Assembly (NCBI RefSeq): GCF_052118625.1
Contig: NZ_JBQKGW010000017.1
Coordinates: 5,480-69,479 of the forward strand
Source: Porcincola sp945869225
GTDB taxonomy: Bacteria > Bacillota > Clostridia > Lachnospirales > Lachnospiraceae
Direction of reading: 5' to 3'
DNA length: 64,000 nucleotides
The first letter of the stretch is position 1, and each line of letters starts with the position of its first letter. The notes below the pieces were generated by a model that was not told the origin of the DNA, ran no database searches, and was given only the letters and a program-made list of their open reading frames with translations. The position numbers and the translations under genes are program-made. Of the stretch, positions 24,473 to 32,981 are shown piece by piece.

Positions 24473-26191
24473 ATGAAGCACAGACGCAGGTTATTCTGGG
24501 CATATGCGCTTGCAGCGGTGATTGCCCTTTCATTTGTCCTTCCGGCAGCCATTGCATCACAGCCGGATTCAGAGTCACAGCCGGGAGCTTCTACAGAAAG
24601 CACGGAAGAACCCGCAGTGGGGATTGAGACGGAAACAGAGGGGATCTCTCAGGCGATCGGACAGATTCTAGCCAGGGGATATGACCTGACGTTCGATATC
24701 AGCCTTGAGGAACCTATGAGGGAAGCTATATCCAGTGCGGCGAAGGGCTTTGATATGTCCTGGGCAAAGGAAGCGGCCTTCACAGGAACATCCTCCGGGA
24801 ATGATGACGGGGGCATCGATGCATCCGGCACGCTTTCTCTCAACGGAGCCGATCTGTATGATGGGCGTATGTCGGTTGACCTGAATGACCTGATTATTTA
24901 TCTGGTCTGTCCGCAGTTCCGGAAGACGCCGTTTGCTGTCGATCTGAAGAAGCTGGCGTCAGCAGCTCAGGATGCTGCTGTTCAAACGGCAGGAAAAAGC
25001 AACGCCGGAAAGAAGGCCGTGAAAGCCGCAGGAAACTTCAAGGCCAGCTATGTGAAACTTCTCCAGGAGGGAACAGATCTGGTGAAGGATATTCAGCCAA
25101 AGGAGCTGACCGCCTTTTCGAAGCGTTATGCGGACGTGTTTAACCAGTATGCGGAGAAGGGTGACCATGAGAAAGTGACCATCACAGCAGGGGCGCTTTC
25201 CGAGGCAATCAATACACATACCATCACGGTCGATCGGGATGCAATGTCGAAGATTCTCTCTGCCAGCCGGGATTCGCTTTCAGAAGACAGTCTGATACAG
25301 AAGGTATTGAGAAGTGATTTTGCGGTGGATGTCGCAAACACGATCATGACTTCAATCAAAGCAGACGGGCTGTTTGATAAGGAGTCGCTGTACAAGGGAT
25401 ATCAGGGACTTTTGAAAAAGGCAGATGAAGGGGTTCTCTCGAAATGCCCGGGCTTTTCTCTGACGTATGGAATGGACGGCGATGGAAGGCTTGCAAGCCT
25501 TGATCTGAGTCTGCTTTATACTGGCGTAGAGGTCAATCTGTTTTCGTTGAAGATGCTGTCGCGCGATACCCATGCGGCGATTCAGTTTGATCTTGGAACG
25601 CTTGTATCTGCGCTTGCGGCATCGAAGTTTGGCGGAGACGCAAACGGAGAGACCGGGATCCTTCTGGAAGCTGATACGGAAGAAAATCAGTTCAATGGCA
25701 CGGCTTCCCTCACAGTTGCTGGTCAGCTGCTGGGTCAGCTGGAGGCGAAGGATTTTGTGATCGATGACGCAGAGCAGGGAAAACTGAACGGAAGTCTTTC
25801 CCTTACGGCCGGAGAAGCTGTTTTCGAAGCAGTGTTTTCCAGCCAGAAGGCAGGCGCAGTCAAGGTGACAGGACGGTATAACGGGACAGATTATCTGACA
25901 GTCAGTGCCAGCGCAGAGGCAACGGATCATGCAAAGGTCAAGAAAATAAACCGGAAAAAGGCAATGGAGGTGTACGATCAGTCAACCTGGGATGCATATA
26001 TCAAGGATGCGAAGATCACGAAGATGATCAGAAGGCTGACATCAGGCGGTGTCCCTGACAGTATTATTGATTCACTGACAAGCGGGGAAGCCGTGACAGA
26101 GAAGTCAAGGGAGAACACAGTTGAGCACGATGGCACCGGTGAGCTGGAGAATGGTGAAGTCGGCGGTGCGGATATTGGACATAACGAGTAA
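24473..26191 (+). CDS. Secreted protein of unknown function, 572 residues
   Basis: I do not recognise a family. The N-terminus has a basic start (MKHRRR), a hydrophobic helix and a signal-peptidase-I type site (PAAIASQ), with no lipobox cysteine, so export is likely. Residues 25-60 are a low-complexity S/E/T/P-rich linker. The rest alternates helical stretches with two regions that look like amphipathic beta strands (GTLSLNGADLYDGRMSVDLN; FNGTASLTVAGQLLGQLEA), and the end is acidic and hydrophilic. There is no sortase motif. GGAGG precedes the ATG. It is divergent from the ABC-2 exporter and ends in a bidirectional terminator. Low-confidence alternatives are a LolA-like binding fold or a cell-wall-associated protein. 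Confidence 0.72.
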   Translation: MKHRRRLFWAYALAAVIALSFVLPAAIASQPDSESQPGASTESTEEPAVGIETETEGISQAIGQILARGYDLTFDISLEEPMREAISSAAKGFDMSWAKEAAFTGTSSGNDDGGIDASGTLSLNGADLYDGRMSVDLNDLIIYLVCPQFRKTPFAVDLKKLASAAQDAAVQTAGKSNAGKKAVKAAGNFKASYVKLLQEGTDLVKDIQPKELTAFSKRYADVFNQYAEKGDHEKVTITAGALSEAINTHTITVDRDAMSKILSASRDSLSEDSLIQKVLRSDFAVDVANTIMTSIKADGLFDKESLYKGYQGLLKKADEGVLSKCPGFSLTYGMDGDGRLASLDLSLLYTGVEVNLFSLKMLSRDTHAAIQFDLGTLVSALAASKFGGDANGETGILLEADTEENQFNGTASLTVAGQLLGQLEAKDFVIDDAEQGKLNGSLSLTAGEAVFEAVFSSQKAGAVKVTGRYNGTDYLTVSASAEATDHAKVKKINRKKAMEVYDQSTWDAYIKDAKITKMIRRLTSGGVPDSIIDSLTSGEAVTEKSRENTVEHDGTGELENGEVGGADIGHNE

Positions 26192-26214
26192 CTGAATAAA
26201 CGATGGAATGAATA

Positions 26215-26258
26215 AAAGAAGGGGCATCGGGATGCGTTCAATCCTGATGCCCCTTTCT
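26215..26258. terminator. Bidirectional terminator
   Basis: GGGGCATC / GATGCCCC with further pairing inside (26221-26233 with 26241-26253), flanked by AAAAGAA on the left and TTTCT on the right. It lies between the convergent secreted-protein and flavodoxin genes and can serve both. Confidence 0.82.
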
Positions 26259-26271
26259 GTAAGGAGCTGTA

Positions 26272-26757
26272 TTACTCTGCCCATGCAAGGCAGAACTCTT
26301 CAAGCTTCTGCCTTGTCTTGTCCGGATTCTTCAGCGGGCTGACAAGGCTGGTGGTGACACTGACGGTGTTGTCGCGCCCGACGAAATGACGGATGCGGTC
26401 GATCATCCTGTCTGCTTTTCCGGAGGCGGAGCAGGCGCAGATGACAACCTGCTTTCCGGAAAAAGATTCCTTGTTCAGGAAGGTTTCCAGTGCCGGCGGA
26501 CAGGTACCAGCCCATACCGGGGAGGCGATGACAATCGTTTCGTAGTCTTCGAGGTTATGCCGAAGTCTCTTGATTCTGGGTTTATAGTGGATGAGAGCCT
26601 GAAAACCACCTGCGGCAAGCTTGCGGAAACCCTTTCGAACTGGTTCATGTTCCGGGATCAGCTGCTCCAGGTCAGCACCGGTGATGTCTTTGATCTGGTT
26701 GGCAGCGAGTTCTGTATTCCCGTCAAGCGAATAGTAGACGACAAGAATTTTACTCAT
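26272..26757 (-). CDS. Flavodoxin-like protein
   Basis: A 161-residue flavodoxin-fold protein. The FMN phosphate loop is YYSLDGNTELAA, and the second conserved loop is IVIASPVWAGTCPPALETFL. It is probably a small redox carrier or FMN-dependent oxidoreductase. The start at 26757 (MSKILVVYYS) has GGAAAGG 8 nt upstream; an ATG two codons earlier is too close to that site. A DUF4250 gene precedes it by 34 nt on the same strand, and both share a strong promoter at 27034-27062. Confidence 0.88.
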   Translation of the reverse strand: MSKILVVYYSLDGNTELAANQIKDITGADLEQLIPEHEPVRKGFRKLAAGGFQALIHYKPRIKRLRHNLEDYETIVIASPVWAGTCPPALETFLNKESFSGKQVVICACSASGKADRMIDRIRHFVGRDNTVSVTTSLVSPLKNPDKTRQKLEEFCLAWAE

Positions 26758-26791
26758 ATGCATATCCTTTCCATGTACAGTGAGCGTGAAT

Positions 26792-26971
26792 TCAGCAGAA
26801 ACGGTTCAGTCTCGCATCGTATCGGTAATCGATCGAACGCAATTTGTCTTCAACCGTTTTCCTGTCAGCACCGTGGTTCTTGCAGAAGGCATCAAGGTTA
26901 TGGTAACAGTCTCTCAGCTCCGTATTGACAAAGCTGAGAAGAATCATCGGACTTTCCGGAAGGTCACCCAT
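26792..26971 (-). CDS. DUF4250 domain protein
   Basis: A 59-codon gene starting MGDLPESPMILLSFVNTELR and ending with YRYDARLNRFC, with GGGGAG upstream of the ATG. The pattern PxDPxMLLSxVNTxLRD near the start and the closing YxYDxxxNxF match my knowledge of DUF4250, a small family common in Clostridia and Bacteroidetes with no known function. It is cotranscribed with the flavodoxin. Confidence 0.8.
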   Translation of the reverse strand: MGDLPESPMILLSFVNTELRDCYHNLDAFCKNHGADRKTVEDKLRSIDYRYDARLNRFC

Positions 26972-27033
26972 ATGTATTCTCCCCTCATTGATTTAAGAAA
27001 GGTTCTCTGGAATGCGGCTGTACGGCCACAAGT

Positions 27034-27062
27034 ATTATAGAGGGAACGAGACGCTCCGTCAA
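27034..27062 (-). promoter_or_regulatory. Strong sigma-A promoter of DUF4250-flavodoxin
   Basis: Minus strand: TTGACG (27062-27057), 17-nt spacer, consensus TATAAT (27039-27034). Transcription starts near 27027, leaving a leader of about 56 nt. Confidence 0.8.
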
Positions 27063-27074
27063 TTGTACCTATTC

Positions 27075-27103
27075 TTGTCAATCGGAGAAGTGGCTGATAT
27101 ACT
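27075..27103 (+). promoter_or_regulatory. Sigma-A promoter of the membrane protein-rarA-argS operon
   Basis: TTGTCA (27075-27080), 17-nt spacer, TATACT (27098-27103). Its -35 is only 12 nt from the -35 of the divergent promoter, so the two polymerase sites are adjacent. The leader is about 66 nt. Confidence 0.75.
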
Positions 27104-27175
27104 TTGGGAGAATAATAGATTCAAGGACGATTCCAGCCGCTGTGGCTGGTTCACAGGGACATGTCAGGAGGCGTT

Positions 27176-27820
27176 ATGGCAGGTGTGATGAAACAAAAGA
27201 CAGATGAGGAAGAGCGGCTGACGAAAGAGGAGGAATTCCGGATTGATCAGAGAATTCGAATCGGTGTTATTCTCGGGGCAGCTCTGATTCTTGCGTATCT
27301 GGCATACTGTGCCGTGAAGAAAATCCAGATCGGTGTTGTCTATTATGTGATTGTCGGAGCCTTTATCGCGCTTTACTGGTTGTTTTCGGATGTCATTGCG
27401 TTGAAACTCAAGCACGGTTTTGCAGGCAGAACGGCAGTCCAGAAGTCAGCTTATATGAAAATGGCGGCAGTTGATCTTGTCGGAGTGATCGGGCTCGGAA
27501 TGTTTCTGGTGAGCGGTGTCGGAGATTCGGGCAACAATGGCAATTCTGGGGGCAGCTCTCTGATCGGCGCAGTCATATATCTGGTCTGTTTTATGACAGC
27601 AAAGCGTCTGCGCCTGCAGTATGAAAAGGAACCTTCCGAGGATGATGGGGCGAAAACAACAGAAGAAAAGAAGGACGGAATCAATTCGCTGCCAACAGCT
27701 GCAGACAGAGAGAGGCGTCATGTGACAACGGCGGAGCGGCTTGCGGCGTTGAATCGGCAGGTTCAGGATGAACACGGTCCCGAGGAACAGTCATCTTCTG
27801 CCGGGGAGGATGATGACTGA
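27176..27820 (+). CDS. Small four-helix membrane protein, unknown function
   Basis: A protein of about 214 residues that I do not assign to a family. After a charged N-terminus it has four hydrophobic segments (IGVILGAALILAYLAYCAV; VVYYVIVGAFIALYWLF; VDLVGVIGLGMFLVSGV; SLIGAVIYLVCFMTA), then a hydrophilic tail of about 65 residues rich in E, D, K and S, probably cytoplasmic. A Gly/Asn/Ser-rich loop (GDSGNNGNSGGSS) sits between helices 3 and 4. Start choice: ATG at 27176 is 4 nt after CAGGAGG; ATGs at 27161 and 27188 are in frame. rarA begins 2 nt after its stop, so the two are translationally coupled. Confidence 0.7.
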   Translation: MAGVMKQKTDEEERLTKEEEFRIDQRIRIGVILGAALILAYLAYCAVKKIQIGVVYYVIVGAFIALYWLFSDVIALKLKHGFAGRTAVQKSAYMKMAAVDLVGVIGLGMFLVSGVGDSGNNGNSGGSSLIGAVIYLVCFMTAKRLRLQYEKEPSEDDGAKTTEEKKDGINSLPTAADRERRHVTTAERLAALNRQVQDEHGPEEQSSSAGEDDD

Positions 27821-27822
27821 AT

Positions 27823-29184
27823 ATGGATTTATTTGAGTATGCGGCATCGAAAAAGAGGGAATCTTCTGCACCGCTGGCATCGAGAATGCGCCCAAGATCG
27901 CTGGATGAGATTGTGGGGCAGGAACAGATCATCGGAAAAGACCGGATGCTCTACCGTGCCATCAAGGCGGACCGGCTGAGGTCGATTATCCTGTATGGTC
28001 CGCCTGGAACTGGGAAGACAACGCTGGCGGAAGTGATCGCGCACACAACATCGGCAGCATTTACAACGATCAATGCTACTTCCGCGGGCAAGAAGGATAT
28101 GGAGGAGGTTATCTCGAAGGCGAAGGAAGCGCTTGGCATGTACGGCAAACGTACCATATTGTTCATCGACGAGATCCATCGATTCAATAAAGGACAGCAG
28201 GATTATCTTCTTCCATTCGTTGAGGACGGAACCATTATTCTGATCGGGGCAACGACCGAGAATCCATATTTTGAGGTGAATGGGGCTCTGCTTTCAAGAT
28301 CTTTGATTTTTGAGTTGAAGCCTCTTTCAAAGGACAACATTGAAACCATTCTGAGGCGCGCGGTTTCCGACCCGGATCGCGGGATGGGAAGTTTTCAGGC
28401 GGTTCTTTCAGAGGATGCCTGCAGCTTTCTGGCGGATATGGCAGACGGGGATGCCCGGGCGGCACTGAATGCACTGGAGCTGGGGATATTGACGACAAAG
28501 CGGTCCGGGGATGGACAGATTCATGTGACGCTTGAAGTTGCACAAGAATGCATTCAGAAGCGGATGGCAAAGTATGACAAGGACGGCGACCAGCATTATG
28601 ACACCATATCAGCGTTTATCAAGAGCATGAGGGGGTCAGATCCGGATGCGGCTGTATTTTACCTGGCCAGAATGCTGAATGCCGGGGAGGACATCCGGTT
28701 TCTGTCAAGGAGGATCATGATCTGTGCGGCGGAGGATGTTGGCTGTGCAGACCCGATGGCGATCGTTGTAGCGGCTTCTGCCGCACAGGCCGTTGAGCGG
28801 ATCGGTATGCCGGAATCTCAGCTGATCCTTGCGGAGGCGGCGATCTATGTGGCGACTGCGCCGAAAAGCAATTCCGCCACGGAAGCAATCTTCAAAGCTG
28901 AGAAGGCAGCGGCTGAAACAAAGATTACCATTCCATCATATCTGCAGGATGCCCATTATGGCGGGTCTGCCAGGCTGAATCGGGGAATCGGATACGAGTA
29001 TGCTCATGATTTCCCAAAACATTTTTCTAAGCAGCGGTATCTTCCAGAGGAGCTGGGAGATACCCGGTTTTACCAGCCATCCGGTCAGGGACATGAGGAG
29101 ATCATCCAGAGATATCTGGACTGGCTGCATGAGGATCTGACGGGAGACAGTACAGGCAGTTATCATCACAAGAGGGAGAATTGA
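27823..29184 (+). CDS. rarA: Replication-associated recombination protein RarA (MgsA)
   Basis: A 453-residue AAA+ ATPase of the RarA/MgsA/WRNIP1 family, which acts at stalled replication forks. It starts MDLFEYAASKKRESSAPLASR, the family's usual opening, with Walker A YGPPGTGKTTLAEVIA near residue 58, Walker B ILFIDEIHRFNKGQQD, sensor IGATTENPYFEVNGALLSR, and the C-terminal tetramerisation domain (KSMRGSDPDAAVFYLARML). It is squeezed between the membrane protein gene (2 nt) and argS (1 nt). Confidence 0.95.
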   Translation: MDLFEYAASKKRESSAPLASRMRPRSLDEIVGQEQIIGKDRMLYRAIKADRLRSIILYGPPGTGKTTLAEVIAHTTSAAFTTINATSAGKKDMEEVISKAKEALGMYGKRTILFIDEIHRFNKGQQDYLLPFVEDGTIILIGATTENPYFEVNGALLSRSLIFELKPLSKDNIETILRRAVSDPDRGMGSFQAVLSEDACSFLADMADGDARAALNALELGILTTKRSGDGQIHVTLEVAQECIQKRMAKYDKDGDQHYDTISAFIKSMRGSDPDAAVFYLARMLNAGEDIRFLSRRIMICAAEDVGCADPMAIVVAASAAQAVERIGMPESQLILAEAAIYVATAPKSNSATEAIFKAEKAAAETKITIPSYLQDAHYGGSARLNRGIGYEYAHDFPKHFSKQRYLPEELGDTRFYQPSGQGHEEIIQRYLDWLHEDLTGDSTGSYHHKREN

Positions 29185-29185
29185 C

Positions 29186-30964
29186 ATGGAACATATACTG
29201 GATCTGATCAGCAGCTATGTGGCGGAAGCCTTTGAAATTGCAGGATATGACAGAAGCCTTGGAAAGGTAACGGTGTCCAATCGCCCGGATTTGTGCGAGT
29301 ATCAATGCAATGGAGCTATGGCTGGTGCAAAGCTCTATCACAGACCTCCACTCCAGATTGCGGAGGCAGTTGTCGATATCATTGACGGGATGGATGCATT
29401 TTCGAAAGCAGAGGCTGTTCGGCCTGGTTTTATCAATCTGAGCCTATCGCCTTCCTTCCTGAGCAGTTATCTGCAGGAGATGGAGCAGGACGATTATTTC
29501 GGTGTGCGCAGGGCAGAGAAACCCGCCATGATTATCATTGACTATGGTGGAGCGAATGTTGCCAAACCGCTTCATGTCGGCCATCTGCGTTCGGCAGTTA
29601 TCGGGGAAAGCATCAAGCGGACACTCCGTTATCTTGGCAACAATGTTCTGGGTGATGTCCATCTGGGGGACTGGGGCCTGCAGATGGGGCTGATCATCAC
29701 AGAGGTGCGGCACAGACACCCGGAGCTTCCGTATTTTGATGAAACCTTCACAGGAGAATACCCGAAGGAGGCTCCATTTACGATCAGTGAACTGGAGGAG
29801 ATCTATCCGGAGGCGACAAGAAAATCGAAGGAAGATGAAGCCTACAAGGCGGAAGCCCTTGATGCCACATATCGTCTGCAGCAGAAACAGAGAGGTTACT
29901 ATGCCCTCTGGCAGCATATCCTGAATGTTTCCGTGAAGGATTTGAAACGCAATTATGACAGCCTGGATGTCACGTTTGACCTTTGGAAAAAGGAATCGGA
30001 CGCGCAGCCGTACATTCCGGGGATGGTGGATTATCTTAAAAGAAACGGATATGCACATGTAGACCAGGGAGCGCTGGTCGTCGATGTCGCAGAGGAAGGG
30101 GACACCAAGAAAATACCGCCATGCATGATCCTGAAGTCGGATGGTGCGTCTTTGTATAACACAACGGACCTGGCGACGATTGTCATGCGCAGAGAGAAGT
30201 GGGATCCGGACGAAATCATCTATGTTGTCGATAAGCGTCAGGAGCTTTATTTCACACAGGTCTTCCGGTGTGCCCGAAAGACGAAGCTGGTGAAGGATGA
30301 CACAAAACTCGAATTCCTGGGGTTCGGGACGATGAATGGGAAAGACGGGAAGCCGTTCAAGACCCGCCAGGGAGGTGTCATGCGCCTGGAGCTTCTGATC
30401 CGGGACATCAATGAGGAAATGTACAGGAAAATCATGGAGAACCATGAGACCGAACCGGATGAGGCACGGAAGACAGCTCAGATCGTCGCTTTGTCTGCCA
30501 TCAAGTACGGGGATTTATCCAATCAGGCGTCCAAGGATTATGTCTTTGATGTCGATAAGTTTACTTCGTTTGAGGGGAATACCGGGCCATATATCCTGTA
30601 TACCATTGTACGGATCAAGTCGATTCTGAGAAGATACCTGGCGGAAATGAAGCTGCCGGCGGAAGCAATCAGCCGGTGCAGGATACTTCCGGCAGCAGGG
30701 GAAGCGGAAAAGGCGCTCTGCCTGGCGCTGACAGGATTCGCGCCGGCAGTGGAGGAAGCTGGTGCACAGCTGGCTCCGCATAAAATCTGCGGGTATCTGT
30801 ACCAGCTTTCAAATGAGTTTAACCGCTTTTATCATGAGACACGGATTCTGGCAGAAGAGAATGAGGAACAGCGAAAGAGCTATATTGCTGAGCTGGAACT
30901 GACCAGAAAAGTACTGGAACAGGGTATTGATCTGCTGGGATTTTCTGCACCGGATAAGATGTGA
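29186..30964 (+). CDS. argS: Arginyl-tRNA synthetase
   Basis: Class I aminoacyl-tRNA synthetase, 592 residues. The HIGH motif appears as KPLHVGHLRSAVIGESIKR, and the KMSKS region is the degenerate KPFKTRQGGVMRL usual for ArgRS. The N-terminal Add-1 domain and the C-terminal DALR anticodon-binding domain (NRFYHETRIL) are complete. The ATG follows the rarA stop by one base, so rarA and argS are coupled. No T-box element is seen upstream; argS is simply read through from the promoter at 27075. Confidence 0.96.
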   Translation: MEHILDLISSYVAEAFEIAGYDRSLGKVTVSNRPDLCEYQCNGAMAGAKLYHRPPLQIAEAVVDIIDGMDAFSKAEAVRPGFINLSLSPSFLSSYLQEMEQDDYFGVRRAEKPAMIIIDYGGANVAKPLHVGHLRSAVIGESIKRTLRYLGNNVLGDVHLGDWGLQMGLIITEVRHRHPELPYFDETFTGEYPKEAPFTISELEEIYPEATRKSKEDEAYKAEALDATYRLQQKQRGYYALWQHILNVSVKDLKRNYDSLDVTFDLWKKESDAQPYIPGMVDYLKRNGYAHVDQGALVVDVAEEGDTKKIPPCMILKSDGASLYNTTDLATIVMRREKWDPDEIIYVVDKRQELYFTQVFRCARKTKLVKDDTKLEFLGFGTMNGKDGKPFKTRQGGVMRLELLIRDINEEMYRKIMENHETEPDEARKTAQIVALSAIKYGDLSNQASKDYVFDVDKFTSFEGNTGPYILYTIVRIKSILRRYLAEMKLPAEAISRCRILPAAGEAEKALCLALTGFAPAVEEAGAQLAPHKICGYLYQLSNEFNRFYHETRILAEENEEQRKSYIAELELTRKVLEQGIDLLGFSAPDKM

Positions 30965-31015
30965 TCATCATACTCTGAAGAATTCTGGTTCTGAAAAAAT
31001 TTCTGAAATTCGGGA

Positions 31016-31044
31016 TTGCGTGGAGAAGCAATCTATTTTATACT
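31016..31044 (+). promoter_or_regulatory. Sigma-A promoter upstream of the kinase locus
   Basis: TTGCGT (31016-31021), 17-nt spacer, TATACT (31039-31044). The predicted start, near 31051, falls 6 nt before a terminator-like hairpin, so this promoter would make a transcript of only about 37 nt unless the hairpin is bypassed. Confidence 0.65.
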
Positions 31045-31056
31045 GTGTCCATGGAT

Positions 31057-31087
31057 GGAGAGACTTCGCAAGGAGTCTCTCCTTTTT
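31057..31087 (+). terminator. Terminator or attenuator ahead of the kinase gene
   Basis: A perfect 9-bp stem GGAGAGACT / AGTCTCTCC with an 8-nt loop, followed by five T residues. It lies 93 nt after argS and 97 nt before the kinase ATG. It can end argS transcripts, but a good promoter just before it suggests it may act as a leader attenuator. Confidence 0.8.
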
Positions 31088-31183
31088 GCGCCTATGGGAA
31101 GAAACAGCACAGTGTCCGGATCGATGCCCCCACAGACATCTGATACGCGGACCTGACAGAAGGGCAGAAGAAGGAGGAGCCGA

Positions 31184-32875
31184 ATGAGGGAGCAAATGAC
31201 GACTCTATCAGGACGCTACAGGCTGCTCAGAAAACTGGGGGAAGGTGGTTTCGGAGAAGTCTATCTGGCAGTTGACAGCAGGACGGACCGGTTCTGTGCG
31301 GCCAAGAAGCTTTCGGAAGAAAGCGGAGGCTGCTTCCGTGAACTGTGGATGATGAAAAAACTGAGAAATCCGCATTTGCCGCAGATTTATGATGTTCTGG
31401 ATGAAGGAGAGAGCTGCTGGATGATTATGGAGTATATCCGTGGAATCCGTTTTGACAGTTATCTGGAAGGCGACAGAACACTTCCTGAGCTTCAGACACT
31501 TGAAACGGCGATCCAGCTGTCCGAGGTACTCTGCTATCTTCAGAAGCAGGAGCCGCCGGTTTTCCATCTGGATATTAAGCCGGGAAATCTGATCCGTGCC
31601 AGAGACGGGACTGTAAGGCTGATTGATTTCGGCGCGGCCTTCTCGAGGCCTTTGCCGATAGCAAATGCGGGAACAATCGGGTATGCGGCGCCGGAACAGT
31701 ACGAGAAGAACGCTGCAAAAGATGCCCGGACGGATATCTATGGTGTGGGAGCAACCATCTACAGGCTGGTATCCGGAAAGATGTACAGGAAAAACCTGTC
31801 GGGAAGCAGGGTACCGGGCTGCGGAGAAGCATTTTCAGAGGTGATTCTGAAGTGTCTTCGGGAACAGCCGGAAGGCCGTTTTCAAAGTGCGGGACAGCTA
31901 AGGTCTGCGCTTGTGGCTGTCAGACGATGTTATGGGAGGGAAAAAACAAAGAAACAGCTTCTATCCGCACTTGCATTTATGCTTCCGGCTGCCGCATTGT
32001 GTGTGACCGTTTTTCCGGATACTTTGAATGTTTCCAAAGATGAAGGGTGGAGTGTTACGAAACTGCTGGAGGAAGCGAAGGTTTCAACAAAGGGAGAAAG
32101 CCAGAATATTTACAGGAAAGCGGCATTCATGGAGCCGGGGAACCCGGAAGTTTATCTTCAGTATCTTCAGGATGCGGGGAGAGATGGTGTGTTCTCGGAG
32201 AGTGAGGAGTTGTTTCTCCGGGAGATTCTTCATACGGTTCCGCTTGGCAGTCAGGATACGAATGAGGATAGTCTGAGAATGAACCTTGAAGCGTATGGAA
32301 AAACAGCAGCCGAGATCGGAAGGATGTATCTGTATGAATACAGCGGGACAGATGCAAGCCGTATTGCAGGAGGATGGTTTGCAAAGGCGGTGGAAGCGGG
32401 GGAGGAGATGATGAATGAGCGAAGCAGGGAAAAATCAGCTGAAAGAAGGACATCGGAAGAGGAAGGATGGCTGAAGGAAGCCCGGTATTGTCTGAAAATG
32501 CTGTCTGTAGAGGAGATGGACGGAGCCGGGCAGGATCGGGCGACAGTTCGTATTCTGGACTGGTGGGAGGGCTTGAAAGAAGGAAAGGAGTTTCTCGGCC
32601 AGGATCAGAATTCCCTGCTTCACCTGCATAGAATCCGTGACACCATCTGGAAGATCGCCTTTCGGATTGCAGATTTGCGGAAAGCTGGTATTGAGACCGG
32701 CCAGATCCGCGAAGAAATTCGGGACCGTATCAGACGGGCAGACCAGCTGGGTCCCGGCACAGGTGATTCAGAGGACTCAGACAGAAAAGAAGCCGTCCGT
32801 AAAATTTACGATCAGATCAGGGAAGCAGAACAGACAGCACTTCTGAGACTTGAGGGATGGGAGACGGAGGTTTGA
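31184..32875 (+). CDS. Membrane-anchored Ser/Thr protein kinase (Hanks type)
   Basis: A 563-residue protein with an N-terminal kinase domain and one transmembrane helix. Catalytic features are complete: Gly loop LGEGGFGEVYLA (18-29), a lysine pair AAKKL near 41, HLDIKPGN (128-135; HxD with Asp130), DFG at 148-150, and GTIGYAAPEQY in the activation segment. A hydrophobic helix at about 258-278 follows, then about 285 residues of helical, charged sequence (tetratricopeptide-like in feel: repeated YLQYLQDAG and EARYCLKMLS), outside the membrane if the kinase is inside. There are no PASTA domains, so it is not PrkC/IreK. GAAGGAGGAG precedes the ATG. It heads a set with a large surface protein and a CPBP protein. 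Confidence 0.9.
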   Translation: MREQMTTLSGRYRLLRKLGEGGFGEVYLAVDSRTDRFCAAKKLSEESGGCFRELWMMKKLRNPHLPQIYDVLDEGESCWMIMEYIRGIRFDSYLEGDRTLPELQTLETAIQLSEVLCYLQKQEPPVFHLDIKPGNLIRARDGTVRLIDFGAAFSRPLPIANAGTIGYAAPEQYEKNAAKDARTDIYGVGATIYRLVSGKMYRKNLSGSRVPGCGEAFSEVILKCLREQPEGRFQSAGQLRSALVAVRRCYGREKTKKQLLSALAFMLPAAALCVTVFPDTLNVSKDEGWSVTKLLEEAKVSTKGESQNIYRKAAFMEPGNPEVYLQYLQDAGRDGVFSESEELFLREILHTVPLGSQDTNEDSLRMNLEAYGKTAAEIGRMYLYEYSGTDASRIAGGWFAKAVEAGEEMMNERSREKSAERRTSEEEGWLKEARYCLKMLSVEEMDGAGQDRATVRILDWWEGLKEGKEFLGQDQNSLLHLHRIRDTIWKIAFRIADLRKAGIETGQIREEIRDRIRRADQLGPGTGDSEDSDRKEAVRKIYDQIREAEQTALLRLEGWETEV

Positions 32876-32981
32876 GAGCTGCCTGACAGACTCGCTTTTG
32901 AGGAGGAAAGAAATGGGGGATGGAGGCAGCAGCCTCTAGGAGCAGGAACAGGTGGGAAAGGGAGGGTGTCTGGTAGGATAG

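Noticed and set aside
29444..30445. 333-codon minus-strand frame inside argS
   Set aside because: Fully antisense to argS, no start signals, composition of a shadow frame.
3676..32875. IreB and the kinase at 31184 as a signalling pair
   Set aside because: IreB is known to be phosphorylated by PASTA kinases; this kinase has none, and the genes are 27 kb apart.
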